NCBI GenBank assembly: GCA_052143575.1
Contig: JBKQSP010000014.1
Span: 1-64,000, forward strand
DNA: 64,000 nucleotides
Origin: JAKACA01 sp052143575
Lineage (GTDB): Bacteria; Actinomycetota; Acidimicrobiia; Acidimicrobiales; Bog-793
Reading direction: 5' to 3'
Under the pieces are notes generated by a model. The model worked only from the letters and a program-made list of their open reading frames with translations, did not search any database and was not told where the DNA came from. A program made the translations under genes and the position numbers. Positions 26,214-33,342 of the stretch are shown piece by piece. Within the stretch, counting starts at the first letter, position 1, and each line of letters begins with the position of its first letter.

Positions 26214-26464
26214 CCGATTCGAATCTCGCACAGTCCGGGCGCCCGGCATGGCTCGCGGGCCAGTATCTGGCGGGCAGCGCCGTCGTCGGGGTCCAAAACG
26301 ACGATGCCCGGCTCGCTGCAGCCGCCAGCGTCGGCGCCGGCCCGCTCTCGGCCTCGAATGCCGCCTTGCTCGTCGATCCGGCCGCTTCGCTCGAGGTGCT
26401 GGGGCGCCAGTGGGGGCTCGGAGCCCGCCAGGTCGGGCTGAGCGTGAACACGAACAAACGCTGA
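26210..26464 (+). CDS. Small protein of unknown function coupled to the MetF-like gene
   Basis: 84 aa starting at an ATG that overlaps the MetF-like stop codon (ATGA), good evidence of translational coupling. The sequence is Ala/Gly-rich with LAGQYLAGSAVVGVQNDDAR and a C-terminal GLGARQVGLSVNTNKR; no membrane segment or known motif. It may be a subunit or partner of the MetF-like protein. Confidence 0.45.
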   Translation: MTDSNLAQSGRPAWLAGQYLAGSAVVGVQNDDARLAAAASVGAGPLSASNAALLVDPAASLEVLGRQWGLGARQVGLSVNTNKR

Positions 26465-26656
26465 GGCTCGGACCCTCTACGAGCACCTCGACTTCCGCCT
26501 CGCAGGGCGCCGCGGGCGGCTGAGACTGGCCGTCGCCTGACCGCCCTTTAACCGCGCTGTGCTGCATCCCCAGGCGGCCGCTCGGCTGTAAGCCCCGGAC
26601 GTGCAGGGACGCGGCAAAGTCCACGTTTGCCCGCGCTGTGCGAAATACTGTTGCAC

Positions 26657-27097
26657 GTGATCACCGAAGCAGCGGTCAGCTACGAGTGGCGGGGAGCCGC
26701 CGAGGAGCTCGAGCTCGACTGGCTGCACGCCGAGGCGTTCGATCATCCGCCCACGCCGGCGCAGTGGCAGCGCCAGCTCGAGAACCACTCGCTCGGCTGG
26801 GTCTGCGCCCGCCTGGACGAGGAGCTCGTGGGGTTCGCCAACGTCATCTGGGACGGCGGTGCCCACGCTGTCCTCCTCGACACGATGGTGTTGCCCGGCG
26901 AACAGCGGCAGGGGATCGGCGCCGAGATCGTCCGCGTGGCTGCGGAGGAGGCGCGTCGCTCCGGCTGCGAGTGGCTTCATGCCGATTTTGAGCGCGCCGT
27001 GGCCGCCTTCTACCTCGAGCAGTGCGGTTTCACGCCGACCGAAGCGGGCCTCCTCAACCTGCGAGCAAGGGTCGCCGACGAGCCCGAGGAGGAGTGA
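26657..27097 (+). CDS. GNAT family N-acetyltransferase
   Basis: 146 aa from GTG 26657 (an upstream in-frame start at 26627 is possible). GNAT core: GWVCARLDEELVGFANVIWD (strands 2-4), the acetyl-CoA pyrophosphate loop VLPGEQRQGIGAEIV (Q/RxxGxG/A pattern), and the terminal VAAFYLEQCGFTPTEAGLL. It transfers an acetyl group from acetyl-CoA to an unidentified amine. It is not in an obvious operon. Confidence 0.85.
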   Translation: MITEAAVSYEWRGAAEELELDWLHAEAFDHPPTPAQWQRQLENHSLGWVCARLDEELVGFANVIWDGGAHAVLLDTMVLPGEQRQGIGAEIVRVAAEEARRSGCEWLHADFERAVAAFYLEQCGFTPTEAGLLNLRARVADEPEEE

Positions 27098-27214
27098 GCC
27101 CCCCCGCCCGTCGACTGCACGTCCTGCCGGGCTGCTTGGTAGATGCGCTGCGCTCCCTCGCACGATCGAACACACGTTCGACTCGGTCGCCTCGGGGCGG
27201 TAAGCTCGCTCGAC

Positions 27215-27388
27215 ATGGCACACAGGTACTGCGTCGAGTTCCTCCCCTACCCGCTGCAGTACGGGGGCGGCGGCGACAAGATGGCGGTGGACAACCTTCT
27301 CAACGAGAAGGCACCGGAGTGGGAATTCGTGGAGTCCTTGCCCCACGGCAGCGGGCGAATGTTCGTCTTCCGCCACCGCGAGGATTGA
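27215..27388 (+). CDS. Small DUF4177-like protein
   Basis: 57 aa from ATG 27215. The pattern MAHRYCVEFLPYPLQYGGGG ... LLNEKAPEWEFVESLPHGSG ... MFVFRH matches the beta-alpha-beta layout of small DUF4177-type proteins (tyrosine-rich first strand, 'WE(F/L)V' strand, terminal FxFRR-like strand). The match is by pattern only. A purine-poor region precedes the ATG. Function is unknown. Confidence 0.5.
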   Translation: MAHRYCVEFLPYPLQYGGGGDKMAVDNLLNEKAPEWEFVESLPHGSGRMFVFRHRED

Positions 27389-27577
27389 GGGTCGCACCGC
27401 CGCGAATGGTGCAGCACCATCGCCGAGGTGACGGTGAGCTGCAGCGGGATGGCGGGCCCGCTGACGGGCCGAGTCTCCGCGACCTACCCGCCCGTAGCCC
27501 CGTTCGTACAGGTGAGCTCGCTCTCCACGAAGACCCGGCCGTCAGCACCAACGCAGCCGGTTTCTGACTCGGATCCG

Positions 27578-27649
27578 CTCCGGGGGAGAGACTCGAACTC
27601 TCAACCACACGGTTAACAGCCGCGTGCTCTGCCATTGAGCTACCCCGGA
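27578..27649 (-). tRNA. tRNA-Asn (anticodon GTT)
   Basis: The minus strand folds into a full cloverleaf of 72 nt. The acceptor TCCGGGG pairs with CCCCGGA (discriminator G), the D arm is GCTC/GAGC, the anticodon stem CGCGG/CCGTG closes loop CTGTTAA with anticodon GTT, and the T arm is GAGAG-TTCGAGT-CTCTC. CCA is not encoded. It decodes asparagine codons AAC/AAU. Confidence 0.95.
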
Positions 27650-27709
27650 ATGCCTCGCCCCCGGAGGGGTGCCGAAAGCAGCCTTCATGCTACTCCGGGC
27701 GTCACCAGG

Positions 27710-28975
27710 TCAGGATTCGTTCACCCAGGCGTGTCCGTCCCATCGCATGGAGGAGGTCCACTGCGTTCCGTCCCAGTAGCGCTGTCGGTTCGTGTCGCCT
27801 TCGATCGGGTACCAACCCTCGCTGGCCGGACGCTCAGCGGTCGGCTCAGCCTCCAAGGCTGGCGACGCGCCTTGGTACGCCTGCGGCCCGGCCACCGTCT
27901 GGGTCTCGCCGTCTGACGGGCTCGCCGCCTCGTACGGTGTCTGGACAGGGCTGTTGCTTACGGCAGGCGTGGGAGCGGGAGTCGCTTCGTAGGCGGCTGC
28001 CGCCGGCGGGTAGGCGGCGGGTTCAGCCGGGTAGGCGGCGGCCGGTGGGTAGGCGGCTGCCGGAGGGTAGGCGGCTGCCGGAGGGTAGGCGGCTGCCGGC
28101 GGCTGGTAGGCAGGGTCGGCGACTGGCGCCTGATAGCCGGCGGCACCGCCGCCGTAACCGGCCGCCTCGCCTGAATAGGGTTGAATCGCTCCGTAGGGTG
28201 CCTGCTGAGCGCCCTCCTGTCCCCACTGGGGGGCAGCACCCGGTGCGGGCCATCCAGCGCCGCCCGCCGGCGCCGGCTGAGCCTTCGAACGGCGCCGAGC
28301 CATCACGGCCACGACGATGATGGCCGCAACGACGACCACGCCGATGCCGCCGTAGAGAGCGCTCGAGGAGGAGCTGCTCGAGACGCCGATGCCGTTGGCG
28401 GGAATCTTGGCCGCTTCCGTCTGCGAGATCTGGTCGACCTGGCTCATGGCAAGACCTTCAGCGTCGATGAAGGCCACGACATTGCCCTGCGCCCATGCCA
28501 CTGCGGAGATCGGGCTGCTGCCCTGGCAGGTCTCCGAGGCTGATCCGGAGATTCCCGAGATCGGCGTGATCGTCCCGGGTGTGTCGCCGGCTCCCGTGCA
28601 GACGTCGTTGACGGCTGCAGGGATGTTGGCACTGGAGGGGACGCTCGAACCGGGGAACTTCACGAGCATGATGAGCAGGATCTGCGTGTTGACGTCCGGT
28701 CCTGACCATCCGTCCACGGCCACGGCAATCTTCTCGTGTGTCTTGGAGGAAAGCGAGGAGGAGACCTGGGACTGCACCTGCTGGGTGACCGACGCCGGGG
28801 CAGTGGTCCAGCCGGGCACGGGGTTCGAGATGATGTAGGGCTGGACGGTCGGGTCGCCCGTCGCCGAGGCGGCCGCTGCACCGAGCATCGAGACGCCGAG
28901 GACAACAAGGATCGCCAGCACGGCGCGGCCGGCGAGTGCTGTCACACGGCCAAGGTGGGCGTCACGGATGTTCAT
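27710..28975 (-). CDS. DUF2510 membrane protein with proline-rich repeat region
   Basis: 421 aa from ATG 28975; the frame extends to 29740 but antisense to another gene. Order: N-terminal membrane/signal segment (VTALAGRAVLAILVVLGVSM), an extracytoplasmic domain resembling TPM/YgcG-type folds (residues about 40-200, one Cys pair), a second membrane helix (ALYGGIGVVVVAAIIVVAVMA) followed by basic RRRSK. A cytoplasmic Pro/Ala/Tyr-rich linker with PPAAAY repeats comes next, then a C-terminal DUF2510 module (GWYPIEGDTNRQRYWDGTQW). The layout suggests a receptor-like or cell-envelope organiser protein. The ligand is unknown. Confidence 0.82.
   Translation of the reverse strand: MNIRDAHLGRVTALAGRAVLAILVVLGVSMLGAAAASATGDPTVQPYIISNPVPGWTTAPASVTQQVQSQVSSSLSSKTHEKIAVAVDGWSGPDVNTQILLIMLVKFPGSSVPSSANIPAAVNDVCTGAGDTPGTITPISGISGSASETCQGSSPISAVAWAQGNVVAFIDAEGLAMSQVDQISQTEAAKIPANGIGVSSSSSSSALYGGIGVVVVAAIIVVAVMARRRSKAQPAPAGGAGWPAPGAAPQWGQEGAQQAPYGAIQPYSGEAAGYGGGAAGYQAPVADPAYQPPAAAYPPAAAYPPAAAYPPAAAYPAEPAAYPPAAAAYEATPAPTPAVSNSPVQTPYEAASPSDGETQTVAGPQAYQGASPALEAEPTAERPASEGWYPIEGDTNRQRYWDGTQWTSSMRWDGHAWVNES
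28029..28105 (-). repeat. 18-bp tandem repeat encoding PPAAAY
   Basis: About four head-to-tail copies of an 18-bp unit (plus-strand form GGGTAGGCGGCTGCCGGA, with small variants) encode successive PPAAAY hexapeptides within the DUF2510 protein. Copies 2-4 are almost identical, implying recent slippage. The unit preserves reading frame. Confidence 0.75.
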
Positions 28976-29098
28976 AAGGGGAAAGCTACCCTGCTTGCCC
29001 GCTCTTGAGTGGCATCTGCGTTGTCGTCGCAGCACCCTGAGGCGTGGCGCCACCATCTTCGAGTGGCGGAGGAGGCGTTCGCGGGGTAAAAGGTGTGG

Positions 29099-29404
29099 AT
29101 GCGGTTCAAGGTGGGTTTCTTTCTCGGGTGTGCAGCAGGTGCGTGGGCGGCCTCGAAGGCGTCCCAGCTGCGCCGCACCGAGCCAGGTCGGGGGGACTGG
29201 CCCCGGGTGGCAAGCTCGCGGATCGAGGCCGTCAACGCCGAGGCGACGGCCGAACGCGTGCGTGCGATCGGTGATCTTGCCCGCGAGCGGCTGACGGGGT
29301 TCCTGGACAGCCCCATCGGCGACGCCGCTCGTGCCCGTGTAGCCGAGATGCTGACCTCGGCGGGAGGGCGCGCCAACGGCGCCCATCGGCGCGCCTCGGA
29401 TTAG
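29099..29404 (+). CDS. YtxH-like small membrane-associated protein
   Basis: 101 aa; ATG 29099 is favoured over GTG 29093 because AAAGG sits 7 bases upstream. The N-terminus (MRFKVGFFLGCAAGAWAASK) is a glycine-alanine membrane helix as in YtxH-like proteins. The rest is Arg/Ala-rich helix (IEAVNAEATAERVRAIGDLA), typical of their amphipathic tails. Function is unknown, possibly envelope stress. It is convergent with the GNAT gene (1 bp apart). Confidence 0.6.
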   Translation: MRFKVGFFLGCAAGAWAASKASQLRRTEPGRGDWPRVASSRIEAVNAEATAERVRAIGDLARERLTGFLDSPIGDAARARVAEMLTSAGGRANGAHRRASD

Positions 29405-29405
29405 T

Positions 29406-30248
29406 TCAGCCGGCCACCGCCTCGGGCTCGCCGAAGCCGTAGCGCAGGACTTCGACGACGGCGTCGTAGCCGAGCTTGCGATACACGGAGTTGGGCGTCG
29501 GGTTGCCGAGGTCGGTGTAGAGCACGCACTCGTGCCCGGCTGCTCGTAGCCGCTTCGACAGGAAGCCGACGCAGGCGCCGGCGTACCCGCGCCGCCGCAG
29601 CGCCGGGGGCGTGTAGACGGTCTGGATTCGCGTGACACCCTCGATCGGGAGGGAATGCAAGGCCAGGCACACCGGCTCGCCGTCCTCCCACAGCCAGGCT
29701 TGGCCGCCCTCGACGCGGCGGGTGAGCACTTCCGCGTCAAAGCCGGTCTCGCCGATGAAGTCGAGGAACTCGCGCACGAACGTCCCCACGAGGGAGAGGT
29801 CGGCCTCGTTGGCCGGTCGGAGCAGTCCGCTCACCCCCTCCGGGAGGTGGAGGTCGCCGAGGCGGTAGAGCCGTTGTCCGGCCAGCGGGCGCGCCGCCGT
29901 CTTGTGAATCTCCGTCCAGTGCCCGGCGAAGGTCGCCGCCGTGCCGGCTTCGCCCGAGACGCCTGGGAGCAGCGCGCCGACGCCCGAAGCCGCCTCGGCG
30001 ATGGCCTTGGCGGCTTCGGGCTGCATCGGCGTCAGCGTGACCGCAAAGTCAAGGGGCGACTGGAACCCGACGCCGACGACGATGGCGCCCTCGCGAGCGA
30101 CCCAGTATCGGCCCGGCTGGGGACGCGTCGCCCGCTCGTGCAGCAGCGTGAGCACGAGGTTGTGCTCGACGGGGCGGGCCGCCAAGTAGGTGCCGGCCCG
30201 CTCGATCACTTCAGCGGCGTTCGCAGTGGCTTCGACGGTCACCGACAT
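29406..30248 (-). CDS. Two-domain GNAT family acetyltransferase
   Basis: 280 aa. The C-terminal half (residues about 140-275) is a complete GNAT domain: LRPANEADLSLVGTFVREFL, LALHSLPIEGVTRIQTVYTP, the acetyl-CoA loop PALRRRGYAGACVGFLSKRL, and VLYTDLGNPTPNSVYRKLGY. The N-terminal half looks like a degenerate GNAT repeat (GRYWVAREGAIVVGVGFQSP). The architecture resembles actinobacterial 'predicted acetyltransferase' proteins acting on unknown substrates. It lies 28 bp downstream of the sigma-factor gene on the same strand. Confidence 0.85.
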   Translation of the reverse strand: MSVTVEATANAAEVIERAGTYLAARPVEHNLVLTLLHERATRPQPGRYWVAREGAIVVGVGFQSPLDFAVTLTPMQPEAAKAIAEAASGVGALLPGVSGEAGTAATFAGHWTEIHKTAARPLAGQRLYRLGDLHLPEGVSGLLRPANEADLSLVGTFVREFLDFIGETGFDAEVLTRRVEGGQAWLWEDGEPVCLALHSLPIEGVTRIQTVYTPPALRRRGYAGACVGFLSKRLRAAGHECVLYTDLGNPTPNSVYRKLGYDAVVEVLRYGFGEPEAVAG

Positions 30249-30276
30249 GCCACATGATGGCAGCTGTCGGGGAGCC

Positions 30277-31299
30277 TCAGTCGCCCTCCACGTAGTCCCG
30301 CAACGGCCGGGACACCTGCGGGTGCCGAAGCTTCGCCAGCGTCTTCATCTCGATCTGGCGGATGCGCTCCCGGGTGACGCCGAAGATCTGCCCGACTTCC
30401 TCGAGCGTGCGGATGCGGCCGTCATCCAAACCGAATCGCAACCGCACGACTTCCTGCTCGCGCTCGCTCAACTCCCCGAGGGCCCGCTTGACCGCCTCGT
30501 TGAGAAGGATGCGAGTGGCGGCATCCGAAGGGACCTCGGCGGTCTGGTCCTCGAGGAGGTCCGACAAGCTGAAGTCCTCCTCATCGCCGAGGGGTTGCTC
30601 GAGCGAGATCGTGTCCTGGCTGATGCGCTGCAGCTCGCGCACACGGTCGACGGGGAACTCGATGCGGGCGGCGATCTCCTCCACCGTCGGCTCCCGCCCG
30701 AGCTCCTGCGACAGCTGGCGCTGCGAGCGCGTGACCTTGTTGATCGTCTCGACGAGGTGGACGGGGATGCGGATCGTGCGGGCCTGGTCGGCTACGGCGC
30801 GCGTGATGGCCTGCCTGATCCACCAGGTGGCATACGTCGAGAACTTGAAGCCGCGCCGGTGGTCGAACTTCTCCACCGCTCGCATGAGGCCGAGGTTCCC
30901 CTCCTGGATGAGGTCGAGGAAGGGCATGCCGCGGTTGCGGTACCGCTTGGCGATCGAGACGACGAGGCGGAGGTTGGCTTCGATGAGCAGGTCCTTGGCG
31001 TCTTGACCCTGCCTGATCACGCGCTCGATCTTGCGTCGCTCGGCGAAGGGCACCTCACCGAGCTTCTCTTCGGCCAGCCACGACTCGTAGATGGCGGACG
31101 CCTCGACGCCTGCCTCGATCTGCTGGGCGCAGAGGACCTCGAGCTCGGGCGTGAGGAGCGAGACGCGACCGATCTCTTTGAGGTAGGCGCGAACCGGGTC
31201 GGTGCCACCGCTGGAGGGGCCGCTGTAGTCACGCAGGCTCAGGGCCGAGGCGATGCGGGCACGACGTTCCTCGCCGGAGTCGGCGTTGTCGGAACTCAT
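30277..31299 (-). CDS. rpoD: Principal RNA polymerase sigma factor (sigma-70, group 1)
   Basis: 340 aa from ATG 31299 (an in-frame GTG at 31356 would overlap dnaG). Regions: 1.2 DPVRAYLKEIGRVSLLTPEL; 2 RLVVSIAKRYRNRGMPFLDL, IQEGNLGLMRAVEKFDHRRG, FKFSTYATWWIRQAI; 3; and 4.2 HTH TLEEVGQIFGVTRERIRQIE. Region 1.1 is essentially absent, as in short HrdB/SigA-like principal factors. It directs RNA polymerase to -35/-10 promoters. Position directly after dnaG echoes the classic macromolecular-synthesis gene order. A paralogous HrdA-type role cannot be excluded. Confidence 0.92.
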   Translation of the reverse strand: MSSDNADSGEERRARIASALSLRDYSGPSSGGTDPVRAYLKEIGRVSLLTPELEVLCAQQIEAGVEASAIYESWLAEEKLGEVPFAERRKIERVIRQGQDAKDLLIEANLRLVVSIAKRYRNRGMPFLDLIQEGNLGLMRAVEKFDHRRGFKFSTYATWWIRQAITRAVADQARTIRIPVHLVETINKVTRSQRQLSQELGREPTVEEIAARIEFPVDRVRELQRISQDTISLEQPLGDEEDFSLSDLLEDQTAEVPSDAATRILLNEAVKRALGELSEREQEVVRLRFGLDDGRIRTLEEVGQIFGVTRERIRQIEMKTLAKLRHPQVSRPLRDYVEGD

Positions 31300-31322
31300 G
31301 TCGTCCGGCTCGCCTTCAGCGC

Positions 31323-33155
31323 TCAAGCGCCCTCCCCTCGACGGTTCCGTAGCCACCCTAACAAGCGGTCGGCAGCCTCGATGACGGGGCGCGGCGGCAT
31401 CTGGTTCACGCCTGGTTCCTGCATCACCTCGAGCTCGGCCTTCAGGTGGGCGATACCGCTGCCAGCTGCGAGCAGGTGCGCCTCGTCGCCGGCCGCCTCC
31501 GCCGTGCGGGCCTCCCCTTCCAGGTCACCGAGGGCTCGGGTGGCCGCCGCTCGCACGAGTTGCACGATGGTGGGATCGGCGTCCGCCTCCGGCTCGATCA
31601 CGGCGAGCTGGCGCAGGAGGTCGGCGACGTCGTCGTCGGCGCCTTCGATGGCGTCGTGGAGGCTCGTGGCGCCGGCGAGGGCGAGGTAGGCCTCCCGCTG
31701 CAGCCTGTCCGAGAAGAGGCACTCGTCCAAGCGACCCGCCATGGTCGCCGGCGAGTGGATGGCAAGGGCCAGCCCGTCGCGAGCGGCTCGCTGCCCCCGG
31801 CCGATGGGCGATGGCGGGCTGATCGACGCCACCTCGATCGAGCCCCGCTCAGCCGGCGGCCGATCGAGGTAGGGGCGCAACCGCTCCACCTCGATGCGGG
31901 TGCGATCCGCGATGGTCACGAGATACTGGTCCCGCACGAGCTCGTTCGGGTGCTCGGCGATCATGGCGACGGCCGCCTCGGCGGCGCGGGCACGGCCCTC
32001 CGGCGAGCGCAGATCTCCCGCCGCGAGCGCCCGCTCGACGCGGAAACCGAGAAACGGTTGTGCCTGTTCGATTGCCGTCCGCAGCTGCTCGGGGTCGCTC
32101 TGAGCGAGCCCGCCGGGGTCGCTGCCCGGCGGGAGGGCCGCCACGGCAACCTCGAGATCGTGCTGGCGCTCCCACTCGTAGAAACGCGACGCCGCCGACT
32201 GCCCGGCGGTATCGGCGTCGAAGGCGAGCACGACGCGCTTGGCAAAGCGTGCGATCACCTGGAAGTGCTCGTCGGTCAAGGCCGTCCCGCACGTGGCAAC
32301 GGCGCGGGTGACGCCGGCTGCGAAGAGCCCGATGACGTCGGTGTAGCCCTCGCAGACGACGATCTCGCCGGCTTGCACGATCCCCTGGCGCGCCCAGTTG
32401 AGCCCGTAGAGGGTTCGGCGTTTGGAGTAGATAGGGGTTTCTTTCGAGTTGCGGTACTTCGCCGCCGGGCTGCCGCCGTCCGCCCCAGGACCCGGGCGCC
32501 CGGGCAGGATGCGCCCGCCGAGGGCGATCGGGATGCCGCCCGGATCGAAGATGGGAAAGATCACCCGCCCGCGAAAGCTGTCCTGCGGCCCGTAGTTGCC
32601 GTCATGGGCGAGACCGGCCTCTATGAGGACGTTCCCGGCCATGCCGAGGGCTTTTGTGAGGTTGGCGCCCCGCTCCGGCGACCAACCGAGACGGAACTGC
32701 CGCACGACGTCGCCGTCGTAGCCGCGGGACCGGAGGTACTGGCGGGCCGCTTTGGCGTCGGCGTGGCTGAGGAGGCGCTGGTGGTAGAACTCGACGGCCC
32801 GCCGCATCGCCTCCTTCAGCGCCTCCTGCTGGTCGCGGTCGTGCTGTCCCCTCCCGCCGGTCTCCTGGCGCACGGTGATGCCGGCGCGGGCGCCCAGCCG
32901 CTCGACCGCCTCGACGAAGTCGCAACCCTCGATGGCCCGCAGGAACGTGATGGCGTCGCCCGACGCCTGGCACCCGAAGCAGTAGTAGAGGCCTTCCTCG
33001 CCGTTCACGCTGAACGAGCCTGTCTTCTCGGCGTGGAACGGGCACAAGCCCACGAACCTCCGCCCGACGCGCTTCAGCGGCGTGTACTCCCCGATGAGCG
33101 CCACGATGTCGGTCGCCGCCCGCACCTGTACGACGTCCTCGTCAGGAATGCCCAT
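31323..33155 (-). CDS. dnaG: DNA primase
   Basis: 610 aa from ATG 33155 (GTG 33164 is 3 codons upstream). Zinc-binding CHC2 domain: CPFHAEKTGSFSVNGEEG-LYYCFGC. Catalytic core with TOPRIM: VVCEGYTDVIGLFAAGV and VLAFDADTAGQSAASR. The C-terminal helical DnaB-interaction region is present. It makes RNA primers at the replication fork. The rpoD ATG begins 24 bp after its stop, so the two are probably co-transcribed. Confidence 0.97.
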   Translation of the reverse strand: MGIPDEDVVQVRAATDIVALIGEYTPLKRVGRRFVGLCPFHAEKTGSFSVNGEEGLYYCFGCQASGDAITFLRAIEGCDFVEAVERLGARAGITVRQETGGRGQHDRDQQEALKEAMRRAVEFYHQRLLSHADAKAARQYLRSRGYDGDVVRQFRLGWSPERGANLTKALGMAGNVLIEAGLAHDGNYGPQDSFRGRVIFPIFDPGGIPIALGGRILPGRPGPGADGGSPAAKYRNSKETPIYSKRRTLYGLNWARQGIVQAGEIVVCEGYTDVIGLFAAGVTRAVATCGTALTDEHFQVIARFAKRVVLAFDADTAGQSAASRFYEWERQHDLEVAVAALPPGSDPGGLAQSDPEQLRTAIEQAQPFLGFRVERALAAGDLRSPEGRARAAEAAVAMIAEHPNELVRDQYLVTIADRTRIEVERLRPYLDRPPAERGSIEVASISPPSPIGRGQRAARDGLALAIHSPATMAGRLDECLFSDRLQREAYLALAGATSLHDAIEGADDDVADLLRQLAVIEPEADADPTIVQLVRAAATRALGDLEGEARTAEAAGDEAHLLAAGSGIAHLKAELEVMQEPGVNQMPPRPVIEAADRLLGWLRNRRGEGA

Positions 33156-33342
33156 CGAGCGCACGGTAACGCCTTGCCCGACCCGGTGTTGCTCCGGCGG
33201 CCCGCCTCGGGGAGGGCGGTGCCTAGCGTGACGCCATCGAACACGCCATGGCGCCCTTCCAGGAGGACTCGGGCGTGCAGCTCGGACGTGTCAGGCTCGC
33301 CGAGTCCTTCACGGGCGAGGGCGAGGCGACGAGCGGACGGCC

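Noticed and set aside
26214..26240. tRNA-like T-arm sequence (GATTCGAATCTC)
   Set aside because: No matching acceptor, D or anticodon arms around it; it is the 5' end of the small ORF at 26210.
28029..28105. CRISPR or attachment-site repeat
   Set aside because: Directly adjoining 18-bp units with no spacers, in frame within a protein gene.
28976..29740. N-terminal extension of the DUF2510 gene
   Set aside because: Antisense to the YtxH-like and across the GNAT gene end; a signal/membrane segment starts at ATG 28975.
33165..33342. Possible small gene between ppdK and dnaG (minus-strand frame with GEPDTSELHARVLLEGRHGVFD)
   Set aside because: The peptide looks protein-like, but the frame has no start inside the gap (it continues back into ppdK's shadow) and no family is recognised; left as unannotated spacer.
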